Source: FEN-987 sp035524675 (GTDB lineage: Archaea > Thermoproteota > Bathyarchaeia > 40CM-2-53-6). Taken from it: DNA of 7,631 bases. The notes under the pieces are model-generated. The model was not told the DNA's origin. It saw only the letters and a list, made by a program, of their open reading frames with translations, and ran no database searches. This document shows positions 1 through 5,933 of this stretch, piece by piece (the first letter of the stretch is position 1; the number at the start of each line of letters is the position of its first letter). The position numbers and the translations under genes were made by a program. The stretch lies in contig DATKOK010000138.1 in assembly GCA_035524675.1 (NCBI GenBank), forward strand, positions 1 to 7,631. Reading direction: 5' to 3'.

Positions 1-36
1 ACAGGAAGAATATTATCAACAACAGTGTAATCTCTC

Positions 37-930
37 TCACGCTAAACTTTCAACAACCCGCACGGATTTCTTCAAATTCGCGGATATTTGGTCGCTTACT
101 GCCGAGTAGGGAGACCTAGGCGGCCCTGCCTTGAGCCCACCTAGCTCTGCAACAGCCTTCAACCACGCATGTTCGTTGCTGCTGTTGCAATCAATCAGCA
201 TATCCAGGAATGCGTGTGAGAGTGGAAGAGCTTTCCCAAAGTCGCGTTTTATGCACGCATTATAGTATGCTCTCGCGCCCTTGGGTGTGGCTGGTGCGCA
301 GAGTGAGACTAGGCTATTGCCGCCATGCAATACGTCATTTACGAGCCAAGGCTCGGTTCCTGAGAATACACTTATCCTGTGAGCTATCCGTTTGATCACT
401 GACATACGGTGAGCTGCATCACCGTTCGACTCTTTCAGTGCTGTTATGCTTTCCAACTTAAGCAGTCTATCCCAGAATTTGGGCGTCATGTTAAACCGGA
501 ACGAGAAGGGATTGTTGTACGCCATAATCTGGATACGTTCAACTTGCCTGTCCACCAGGCGGAAATGCTCGTATACGTCTTCCTCGAGACACGGAATGAG
601 GTAAGGCGCACTTACCATTGCGCCGTCGGCGCCAGCTTCCTCAGCGTACTTGGTTCTTCTCAGACATTCCCTGGTATTCTGCCACATAGTTCCGAATACG
701 CAGGCGATCTTCTCAGTCGCATCCACAGCCACATCTACGACTTCGTTGAACTCTTTTTCACTCGTTGCGTAGAACTCGCCCATGCAGCCAAAAGCTATGT
801 AACCGTCGAATCCTGCTTCTTCGTACGCCCTGATATTGTCTCTCAATCCTTGCAGATCTAGCTCCTGGTTCCTCTTCAAAGCTAGGGGCATCAACGGGAA
901 CAGTCCCTTCAGCGGTTTTCGCCTGGTCAT
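37..930 (-). CDS. DapA/NanA-superfamily class I aldolase, substrate unknown
   Basis: A 297-residue protein, the usual length for the dihydrodipicolinate synthase / N-acetylneuraminate lyase superfamily of cytosolic (beta/alpha)8 enzymes, which bind 2-oxo acids such as pyruvate as a lysine Schiff base. Visible landmarks are the glycine loop GCMGEF (48-53), YNNP with the family tyrosine at 138, ALKES with the Schiff-base lysine at 166, and FSGTE (189-193) where the family has its SGDD-like strand. It departs from true DapA: the Thr-Thr pair before GE is Cys49-Met50, the second Tyr of TPYY is Leu111, and the Arg expected five residues after Tyr138 is Ser143. DapA activity is therefore unlikely; a sugar-acid or other 2-oxo-acid aldolase or dehydratase is possible. 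The ATG start is well bounded, because an in-frame stop lies four codons upstream. The secreted protein gene lies upstream on the same strand, 125 bases away, with no clear functional link. Confidence 0.88.
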   Translation of the reverse strand: MTRRKPLKGLFPLMPLALKRNQELDLQGLRDNIRAYEEAGFDGYIAFGCMGEFYATSEKEFNEVVDVAVDATEKIACVFGTMWQNTRECLRRTKYAEEAGADGAMVSAPYLIPCLEEDVYEHFRLVDRQVERIQIMAYNNPFSFRFNMTPKFWDRLLKLESITALKESNGDAAHRMSVIKRIAHRISVFSGTEPWLVNDVLHGGNSLVSLCAPATPKGARAYYNACIKRDFGKALPLSHAFLDMLIDCNSSNEHAWLKAVAELGGLKAGPPRSPYSAVSDQISANLKKSVRVVESLA

Positions 931-963
931 ACGACGTACCTATCATGGAACCCCTCAACCTCA

Positions 964-974
964 CGTAATATTAG
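964..974 (-). promoter_or_regulatory. Weak TATA-like element before the aldolase gene
   Basis: Read on the minus strand this is CTAATATTACG, about 35-45 bases before the ATG at 930. A start about 25 bases downstream would leave a leader of roughly 15 bases. No clear BRE is seen, so this is a tentative archaeal promoter. Readthrough from the upstream same-strand gene is the alternative. Confidence 0.28.
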
Positions 975-1055
975 GAGCGCGCAAGACCGATCCATGAGCG
1001 TGATTTTTAGCGCAAAATCGTTTCGCTCGCTGATGTTTCCCGCGAACGTGCTGTC

Positions 1056-2237
1056 TCATCCTGTGCTCCCGGTGGCAACGAGCACTGCGCCCTGCATCTG
1101 GTTATTGGGAAGATAGAGGAGTAGGACAACAGTATATGCTGTCCGTGGATCTGTTGCGAAGACGTGTGAGTATACTCCGTTACCCTGACCGTCTGCTATG
1201 AACCCTGAATCAGAGAGGGTCGACGAAAGCGGCCCAACATTTGTGTGACTCCCTCCGGCGAATCCTTCTATCAAATAAGTGCCGCCAGGCTGCAAGCCTT
1301 GCGCGGTCAGAAATACCGCGAACTCTCCCCCCTGGAGCGGAGTTACGTATAGCTTGACATCATGGATTGACGTCCCACCCGTCGGAGTGAGCACGATCAT
1401 AGATGGATTCGTCTCCGCCGCGATTGAATAAGAAGAGTAGCTGGAGTAGCTGTAAGTAGTCATCGTTTGGTAGGTGTAGCTAGGATAGTTCGGGTAGTTA
1501 GAGTACCCGCCGTAATTCGGGTACCCTCCGTAATAGTAAGGATAGCAATTGTAGCCGTAGTTCTGGAAGCAATAACCCGGTTGAATATAGTAGCAATTGT
1601 AAGGGTAGTACGGGTTACACCAATACACACCGCTCTGGCCAGTTGTGGTCGAACTTGTAACTGTCACCGTAGTGGTTACGGATTGAGTTGACGAGGTAGT
1701 CGTGGTTGAACTCGTGCTTGATTCCACTGTCGTCGTGGACGTTGTGGAAGAGCTTGTCATAGATGGTGTAGAGGTAGTTTCAGACGAGACGGTTGACGAT
1801 GTGGAGGACGTGGAGGTTTGGGAGGTTTCAGAGGTTGAAATGGAAGTCGTTGATTCTGTTGTGGTGACTGAGGTTTCAGTAGTTGATTGTGCAGTCGTTA
1901 AAGTTGATGCGGAACTTGTACTTTCAGTGGTTGAGGAAGGTATTGACGTTGTTGTGAGCGATGTCAGCGTTGATTCGATGGACGAAGTAGCAATGGAAGT
2001 GGAAGAGGTCGGCATCTGAGTTGACGTCTCGGCGGATGTTGTAGCGAAGGTTTGGGTGGACTCTGCAGGAGCGGTTGACTGGATGGTTTCCGTTGAAACT
2101 TGAGGCGTCGTGGAAACCGCGACCGTAGAATTATCCATTTGGAGAATCCTAGCGGCATGTGCATTCGTTCCGATAGCGATGAAACCTGCTACTGCCACCA
2201 GGAGAACAATGCAGACCGCTACGCGCTCAGTTAACAA
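1056..2237 (-). CDS. Secreted Ser/Thr-stalk protein with Cys/Tyr-periodic segment
   Basis: A 393-residue exported protein of unknown function. Residues 1-28 form a signal peptide or anchor with a hydrophobic core at about 8-22 and AHA before a likely cleavage near 28. Residues about 36-200 are a low-complexity stalk; by my count 97 of residues 71-200 are Ser or Thr, as in heavily O-glycosylated surface stalks. Residues 203-271 hold 24 Tyr, with Cys at 207, 215, 223 and 231 (every eighth residue), then Tyr at every third residue from 236 to 254. Residues about 277-393 look like a compact, beta-rich domain (strand-like stretches at 292-299, 306-312, 355-360 and 367-376). There is no C-terminal transmembrane helix or sorting motif, so it is either released or held by an uncleaved N-terminus. 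The start is TTG, bounded by an in-frame stop five codons upstream. A domain search of the C-terminus would be the best route to a role. Confidence 0.85.
   Translation of the reverse strand: MLTERVAVCIVLLVAVAGFIAIGTNAHAARILQMDNSTVAVSTTPQVSTETIQSTAPAESTQTFATTSAETSTQMPTSSTSIATSSIESTLTSLTTTSIPSSTTESTSSASTLTTAQSTTETSVTTTESTTSISTSETSQTSTSSTSSTVSSETTSTPSMTSSSTTSTTTVESSTSSTTTTSSTQSVTTTVTVTSSTTTGQSGVYWCNPYYPYNCYYIQPGYCFQNYGYNCYPYYYGGYPNYGGYSNYPNYPSYTYQTMTTYSYSSYSSYSIAAETNPSMIVLTPTGGTSIHDVKLYVTPLQGGEFAVFLTAQGLQPGGTYLIEGFAGGSHTNVGPLSSTLSDSGFIADGQGNGVYSHVFATDPRTAYTVVLLLYLPNNQMQGAVLVATGSTG
1476..1619 (-). repeat. Cys-octad and Tyr-triplet periodic coding segment
   Basis: Bases 1545-1619 encode four Cys spaced exactly eight residues apart (207, 215, 223, 231). 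The motif YNCY occurs twice, 16 residues apart, from identical TACAATTGCTA DNA (starting at minus-strand bases 1601 and 1553). Bases 1476-1532 encode seven Tyr, one at every third residue (236-254), with Gly, Pro, Asn or Ser between them. This looks like internal duplication of short units. Confidence 0.8.
1638..2027 (-). repeat. Low-complexity Ser/Thr-coding stretch
   Basis: These bases encode residues 71-200 of the secreted protein, three quarters Ser or Thr with scattered Glu, Val, Ile and Pro. The DNA is an irregular run of TCN/AGY and ACN codons and not an exact tandem repeat. Mixed codon use argues for selection on the protein rather than recent slippage. The opposite strand gives a spurious open frame rich in Val, Glu and Asp. 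Confidence 0.8.
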
Positions 2238-2297
2238 CGAAACCCAGACCTACTTCAATCCAAACTTTTCTCAGTAACTATGAGATGTAGTTAGTCG

Positions 2298-2305
2298 TTT
2301 ATAAT
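2298..2305 (-). promoter_or_regulatory. Candidate TATA box for the secreted protein gene
   Basis: The minus strand reads ATTATAAA in an otherwise mixed-composition gap between divergent genes. A start about 25 bases downstream (near 2275) would leave a leader of some 38 bases before the TTG at 2237. That leader contains TAGGTCTGGG, only a weak match to an archaeal Shine-Dalgarno sequence. Confidence 0.45.
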
Positions 2306-2371
2306 GTGGCGGTTAGTAAATTCAGCCCAACTGGCTACCCCTTGCCACCGGGTCCTCACTTTGGTCTCCTG

Positions 2372-2379
2372 CTAAATAC
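2372..2379 (+). promoter_or_regulatory. Weak TATA-like element before the SDR gene
   Basis: CTAAATAC lies about 50 bases before the ATG at 2428, predicting a transcript start near 2400. The leader would contain GGTGGAT (2416-2422), which partly matches the complement of the archaeal 16S rRNA 3' end and sits at a workable distance from the ATG. The match to the TATA consensus is poor. Confidence 0.3.
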
Positions 2380-2427
2380 TCAACTGTGACCTATTCCTAA
2401 CTAACAATCGATAGCGGTGGATAGGAA

Positions 2428-3147
2428 ATGAAACAACTTGAGGGCAAAACTGCCATCATCACTGGCGGTGGTTTTGGCATTGGCAAAGGTATCGCGCAAG
2501 CCTTCGCTAGAGAGGGCAGCAAACTTGTGATCGCCTCGCGCAACGGGCAACGGCTGGACGCTGCGGCCGACGAGCTCCGTTCCGAAGGAGCCACGGTCAT
2601 AAGCGTTCCAACCGACGTAAGTCGTGAGCGTGACGTAATCGCACTCTTCGAGAGTACGATGAAGGAGTTTGGTCGATTAGACATTCTTGTAAATAGCGCA
2701 GGACTGGTGGACCAAGCACCGCTTGAGCAGACCTCTCTCGAGAGGTGGCAGACGATTATTGATGCAAACCTGACTGGACCTTTTCTCTGCACAAGAGAGG
2801 CAATGAAGATTATGAAACCTCAAGGCGGAGGACGCATTGTGAACATCGGGAGCATCAGCGCTCAAATGCCGAGACCACAGTTCGCCGCGTATAGCTGTTC
2901 AAAGATGGGGTTAGTCGCATTGACCATAACGACGGCGCTGGAAGGCAGAAACTGCGGAATCGTAGCAAGCTGCATTCATCCAGGCAACGTGAACACCGCA
3001 CAAATGGAGCTGACTCCGAACGAACCCGCGATGGAGATCGATGACATCGTTAAAGCCGTGATGGCGATGGTTACCCTACCGCCAAATGTCAACATGATTC
3101 AAGCAATCGTATTACCCGTAACCCAACTCTACCTAGGACGCGGCTAA
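2428..3147 (+). CDS. Short-chain dehydrogenase/reductase (classical SDR)
   Basis: A 239-residue cytosolic NAD(P)-dependent oxidoreductase of the classical SDR family, a little shorter than the usual 245-255. The Rossmann cofactor loop TGGGFGIG spans 12-18 or so. Ser37-Arg38 after the second strand suggests a preference for NADPH, and Asp63-Val64 is the adenine-binding pair. NSAG (89-92) is the structural motif, a common NNAG variant. The catalytic set is complete: Asn114, Ser142, Tyr155 and Lys159 in YSCSK, with Ser and Tyr the expected 13 residues apart. HPGNVNT (184-190) is the PG motif after the active site. The C-terminal segment, with LPPNVNM, resembles general carbonyl or 3-oxoacyl reductases such as YdfG-like enzymes, so substrate cannot be read from sequence. 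The flavodoxin-like gene follows after 71 bases on the same strand. Confidence 0.93.
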   Translation: MKQLEGKTAIITGGGFGIGKGIAQAFAREGSKLVIASRNGQRLDAAADELRSEGATVISVPTDVSRERDVIALFESTMKEFGRLDILVNSAGLVDQAPLEQTSLERWQTIIDANLTGPFLCTREAMKIMKPQGGGRIVNIGSISAQMPRPQFAAYSCSKMGLVALTITTALEGRNCGIVASCIHPGNVNTAQMELTPNEPAMEIDDIVKAVMAMVTLPPNVNMIQAIVLPVTQLYLGRG

Positions 3148-3177
3148 CGGGCCAGGTAAGCTAGTGGGTGTGAAAGC

Positions 3178-3186
3178 AATATTATT
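3178..3186 (+). promoter_or_regulatory. TATA-like element before the flavodoxin-like gene
   Basis: AATATTATT, preceded by the purine-rich GAAAGC, lies 33-41 bases before the GTG at 3219. A start about 25 bases downstream falls near 3209, giving a very short leader with no separate Shine-Dalgarno sequence. This fits a near-leaderless archaeal transcript but is not proven. Confidence 0.4.
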
Positions 3187-3218
3187 AACAGATACCGACA
3201 AGTCACTGGATTAACAGG

Positions 3219-3719
3219 GTGACTCATACGGCCAAGATACTCATCATCTACGATTCACGAGACGGTATGACGAAGAAAGTTGCAGATGTTGTGGCTGAAG
3301 GAGCCAGACGCGTCTCGAAAGTTGCTGTTGAACTCAAGACCGCTGACACTGTTACTGCTCAGGACGCAAACACTGCCGACGGTTACGCGTTCGGATCTCC
3401 CTCGCACTTCGGCATCATGTCTGGCAAGGTTCTCACCGCATTGACCGACCTATACTCGGCTCGGGACAACATGGTGGGCAAACCCGTTGCGGTATTCACC
3501 ACCGGAGCGGGGGACCAAGCAGCTGCGCTACAAAACATCGAACGTATACTGCAGGTCTTCAATACGGATTTAATGAAACCGGGCATGGCGGTTGAAACTG
3601 TGCCGGGTCGGGCTCTGCCGTGGGATGTGGATAAAGCGAACGCCGCAGACCTAGGTGAGAGACTCGCGAAGGCCGTGCTTAAGGAAAAACCGTACGCGCC
3701 CCCAAAGGACCTGTTCTAG
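3219..3719 (+). CDS. Flavodoxin-fold NAD(P)H:quinone oxidoreductase-like protein
   Basis: A 166-residue flavodoxin-fold protein related to WrbA/NQO-type FMN proteins, which reduce quinones by two electrons in the cytosol. The first strand and phosphate loop are KILIIYDSRDGMT (6-18), aligned with the (S/T)xTGxT loop, although its sequence is atypical. GYAFGSPSHFGIMSGK (55-70) matches the WrbA stretch that contacts the isoalloxazine ring. GKPVAVFTTGAGDQAA (87-102) is the third FMN loop. It is shorter than WrbA (about 198 residues), so a flavodoxin/NADPH-dependent FMN reductase subfamily is possible. The start is GTG; in-frame codons upstream offer no ATG before a TAA at 3186-3188. It lies between the SDR and the acetyltransferase on the same strand. 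Confidence 0.85.
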   Translation: MTHTAKILIIYDSRDGMTKKVADVVAEGARRVSKVAVELKTADTVTAQDANTADGYAFGSPSHFGIMSGKVLTALTDLYSARDNMVGKPVAVFTTGAGDQAAALQNIERILQVFNTDLMKPGMAVETVPGRALPWDVDKANAADLGERLAKAVLKEKPYAPPKDLF

Positions 3720-3795
3720 CAACACGACCCTACTCTTCTACCTGATTCACCTTAGACGCCGTTAACATCAGGCTCGAATGACGCAGATGAGCTAG

Positions 3796-4356
3796 GTGTA
3801 CAAGGCTTTCGTTGTTCCGTTAATTCAAACGCCGCGATTAGTATTACGCGGGTTAGGTGAAGACGACGTACCTTTTTTGCTCGAACATTTCGGCAGGAGC
3901 GAGATAAACGAGTACAGCGCGGATGACAATGTCAAGAATTTGGAAGAAGCGAAGGAATTATACCTGAAATATATCGCTCCAACTACAAATCGTTTCCGGC
4001 TTGGCTTGCTGCTAGATGACAAGCTGATTGGAACGGTAGGGTTCTATGGAATCGATCATGAGAACGGGAAAGCGATCGCTGGGGCTGATTTGATGAAAGA
4101 GTACTGGGGCAAGGGGCTTATGACTGAGGCGTTGCAAGCCCTCATTGATTATGGGTTCGAACAAATGAATCTAAACCGAATCGACGCCACTTCCGACCCA
4201 GAAAATTCACGCTCCATACGCCTTATGGAACGTTGTGGCTTCAGAAGGGAGGGACTCCTCCGTCAGAGGTTTTACTACAAGGCCTCATTCCATGACGAAG
4301 CGATATACTCCCTATTGAAAGAAGATTGGAGGGCAATCCGACTAGCGAGTAGCTGA
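3796..4356 (+). CDS. GNAT N-acetyltransferase, RimJ/RimL type
   Basis: A 186-residue acetyl-CoA-dependent acetyltransferase of the RimJ/RimL branch of the GNAT fold. The signature N-terminus is TPRLVLRGLGEDD (12-24). Motif A with the pyrophosphate loop is EYWGKGLMTEA (102-112). NSRSIRLMERCGFRREG (137-153) is the conserved helix and strand pair that follows the splay. The C-terminal aromatic-rich strand includes HDEAIYSLLKEDW. Relatives acetylate N-terminal amines of ribosomal proteins or small amines, including some antibiotics; the acceptor cannot be told from sequence. The start is GTG directly after an in-frame TAG (3793-3795), so no upstream extension is possible and no ATG precedes the conserved region. 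The gap to the flavodoxin-like gene is 76 bases with no strong promoter, so cotranscription is possible. Confidence 0.9.
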   Translation: MYKAFVVPLIQTPRLVLRGLGEDDVPFLLEHFGRSEINEYSADDNVKNLEEAKELYLKYIAPTTNRFRLGLLLDDKLIGTVGFYGIDHENGKAIAGADLMKEYWGKGLMTEALQALIDYGFEQMNLNRIDATSDPENSRSIRLMERCGFRREGLLRQRFYYKASFHDEAIYSLLKEDWRAIRLASS

Positions 4357-4416
4357 AGCCAGGAAGCGAACCGTCAAAATCAAAGCTACGCCAATCAACA
4401 TGGTTACGAGATATCG

Positions 4417-4436
4417 TAAAAAGGTTATATGTATAT
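4417..4436 (+). promoter_or_regulatory. Strong archaeal BRE/TATA promoter for the FAD oxidase
   Basis: A purine-rich BRE-like TAAAAAGG (4417-4424) runs straight into TTATATGTATAT (4425-4436). The expected start lies about 25 bases past the box centre, near 4454, leaving a leader of only about nine bases before the ATG at 4463. There is no Shine-Dalgarno sequence in that stretch, so the transcript is probably leaderless or nearly so. This separates the FAD oxidase from the genes upstream. Confidence 0.7.
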
Positions 4437-4462
4437 GCAAATATTCGTGCGGCTGAATTATA

Positions 4463-5839
4463 ATGAATTCGACCGTTATCGACCAGTTTAGATCTACTCT
4501 CCGTGGTGAATTAATTCAACCTCAGGACGTGGAATACGACGCTGCCCGTAAAGTGTACAACGGCATGATCGACCGGCGACCGAGGTTTATTGTCCGTTGT
4601 TCCGACGTGGCTGACGTCATAAGCGCAGTGAAGTTTGCCAAAGAGAATGATCTGCGTCTTGCCATTCGCGGCGGAGGCCACAATGGTGCAGGATTAGCAG
4701 TATGCGATGACGGCCTAGTCATTGACCTCTCACGGAGGCGAGGAGTTCGCGTTAATCCGAAACAGCGAACGGTTCAGGCAGAGGGGGGATGCACCTGGGG
4801 AGACGTAGATCATGCCGCCCACGCCTTCAATCTGGCGGTACCAGCTGGCATCGTTTCAACGACCGGTGTTGCGGGGCTCACGCTGGGCGGTGGCACCGGC
4901 TACCTAACACGGAAGTTCGGCTTGACGATTGACAACTTACTTGAAGCAGACATGGTACTGGCTGACGGCAGTTTCGTTACAGTTAGCCAGTCAGAGAATA
5001 ACGACCTGTATTGGGCAATACGAGGAGGCGGAGGCAACTTCGGCGTCGTCACATCCTTCACATTCCGAGCACACCCTGTAAGCACGGTTTACGCCGGTCC
5101 GATGTTGTGGCATCCGGACAAGGCAGTTGAAGTGATGAAGTGGTATCGAGAGTTCAGCCTGAAGGCGCCGGAGGACTTGTATGGGTTCTTCATGTTTGGG
5201 AACGTACCACCCGCCCCGCCTTTTCCAGAGAAACTACATGGCAAAACAATGTGCGGGATCGTGTGGTGTTACACTGGACCGATGGAAAACGCCAAGAACG
5301 CATTGAGCCCAGTCGACCAGCTAAGCCCACCAGAGCTTAACTTCGTCGGGCCGATGCCCTTCCCAGCACTCCAAAGCCTATTCGACCCACTCTTGCCACC
5401 TGGTCTGCAATGGTACTGGCGAGGCGATTTCATGAATGAACTGAGCGACGAAGCAATCAAAGTGCATCTAAAGTATGGACTCAACCTTCCATCATTACTC
5501 TCTATCATGCACATCTACCCGGTCGACGGAGCAGTCCAACGCGTCTCCAAGAATGCAACTGCTTTCAGCTATCGCGAGGCCAAATGGTCCATGGTTATAG
5601 CTGGAATTGACCCTGACCCCGCGAAGAAGGACGCAATCACGAAGTGGACCAAGGAGTATTGGGAAGCATTGCACCCATTCTCCGCAGGCGGCGCATACGT
5701 CAACTTCATGATGGAAGAGGGACAGAGCCGGGTCGAAGCAACTTACCGCGACAACTACAAACGATTAACCGAGATCAAGAGAAAGTACGACCCCACGAAC
5801 CTATTCCGCGTCAACCAGAACATTCAACCCGCAAAATGA
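4463..5839 (+). CDS. Berberine-bridge-like FAD-linked oxidase
   Basis: A 458-residue flavoprotein of the vanillyl-alcohol oxidase/berberine-bridge-enzyme superfamily. The FAD-binding (PCMH-type) domain covers about 38-205: RGGGHNGAG (69-77) carries His73, the expected 8-alpha-histidyl FAD attachment site, and GVAGLTLGGGTGYL (135-148) is the second FAD loop. RGGGGNFGVVTSF (187-199) closes the domain. The substrate domain follows, and KYDPTNLFRVNQNI (441-454) is the typical BBE C-terminal motif. In plant BBE a Cys in the G-x-C-x-T-x-G loop makes a second FAD bond; here that position is Val131, so attachment should be through His only. Relatives oxidise sugars, alkaloids or other secondary compounds and pass electrons to O2 or another acceptor. 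No signal peptide is seen, so it is probably cytosolic. The ATG is supported by promoter spacing. Confidence 0.93.
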   Translation: MNSTVIDQFRSTLRGELIQPQDVEYDAARKVYNGMIDRRPRFIVRCSDVADVISAVKFAKENDLRLAIRGGGHNGAGLAVCDDGLVIDLSRRRGVRVNPKQRTVQAEGGCTWGDVDHAAHAFNLAVPAGIVSTTGVAGLTLGGGTGYLTRKFGLTIDNLLEADMVLADGSFVTVSQSENNDLYWAIRGGGGNFGVVTSFTFRAHPVSTVYAGPMLWHPDKAVEVMKWYREFSLKAPEDLYGFFMFGNVPPAPPFPEKLHGKTMCGIVWCYTGPMENAKNALSPVDQLSPPELNFVGPMPFPALQSLFDPLLPPGLQWYWRGDFMNELSDEAIKVHLKYGLNLPSLLSIMHIYPVDGAVQRVSKNATAFSYREAKWSMVIAGIDPDPAKKDAITKWTKEYWEALHPFSAGGAYVNFMMEEGQSRVEATYRDNYKRLTEIKRKYDPTNLFRVNQNIQPAK

Positions 5840-5856
5840 GAAGTCGCTAAGACAAA

Positions 5857-5916
5857 ACCTCGACCGCTCACGGGAGTACACGGTTCAATCCGTCTTTCCA
5901 AGTTCAGCGGTCAGGT
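5857..5916. terminator. Stem-loop between convergent genes, possible bidirectional terminator
   Basis: ACCT plus GACCGCT (5857-5868, one bulged C) pairs with AGCGGTC plus AGGT (5906-5916), giving 11 base pairs. A small inner hairpin ACGG/CCGT (5880-5893) sits within the 37-base loop. Its place between the stop codons of converging genes suits a shared terminator or transcript-end structure. The T-tracts typical of archaeal intrinsic termination are missing, so the function is uncertain. Confidence 0.4.
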
Positions 5917-5918
5917 AA

Positions 5919-5933
5919 GACGGCTCTACCGTC
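5919..5933. terminator. Small hairpin overlapping the permease stop codon
   Basis: GACGG, a five-base loop and CCGTC form a perfect five-base-pair hairpin that overlaps the TGA of the permease (5932-5934 on the minus strand). It may add to the neighbouring stem-loop at the convergent junction, but could be chance. Confidence 0.25.

Noticed and set aside
409..861. Open frame of 150 codons on the plus strand opposite the aldolase
   Set aside because: It has no recognisable domain and lies entirely within a gene with clear family motifs on the other strand.
990..1035. Possible terminator after the secreted protein gene (GAGCG...CGCTC and an A/T-rich loop)
   Set aside because: The pairing is short with a long loop, and the inner GCAAAA/TTTCGC stem has a mismatch; there is not enough to call it.
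1702..2019. Open frame of 105 codons on the plus strand, rich in Val, Glu and Asp
   Set aside because: It is the exact antisense of the Ser/Thr stalk. Its acidic and Val-rich composition follows from the complement of Ser and Thr codons, and no ribosome site or promoter precedes it.
2380..2792. Minus-strand open frame of 131 codons across the SDR start
   Set aside because: It is a shadow of the SDR coding sequence, which has a complete set of catalytic residues on the plus strand.
3720..3795. Possible promoter or terminator in the gap before the GNAT gene
   Set aside because: A pyrimidine-rich stretch (3726-3741) is present, but there is no T-run, stem or TATA box that stands out.
5876..5900. 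GGTTCAATCC resembling a tRNA T-loop, possible tRNA or attachment site remnant
   Set aside because: With the loop set as in tRNA, the second stem pair is G-G, and no matching acceptor, D or anticodon arm lies about 70 bases upstream, where the FAD oxidase coding sequence continues.
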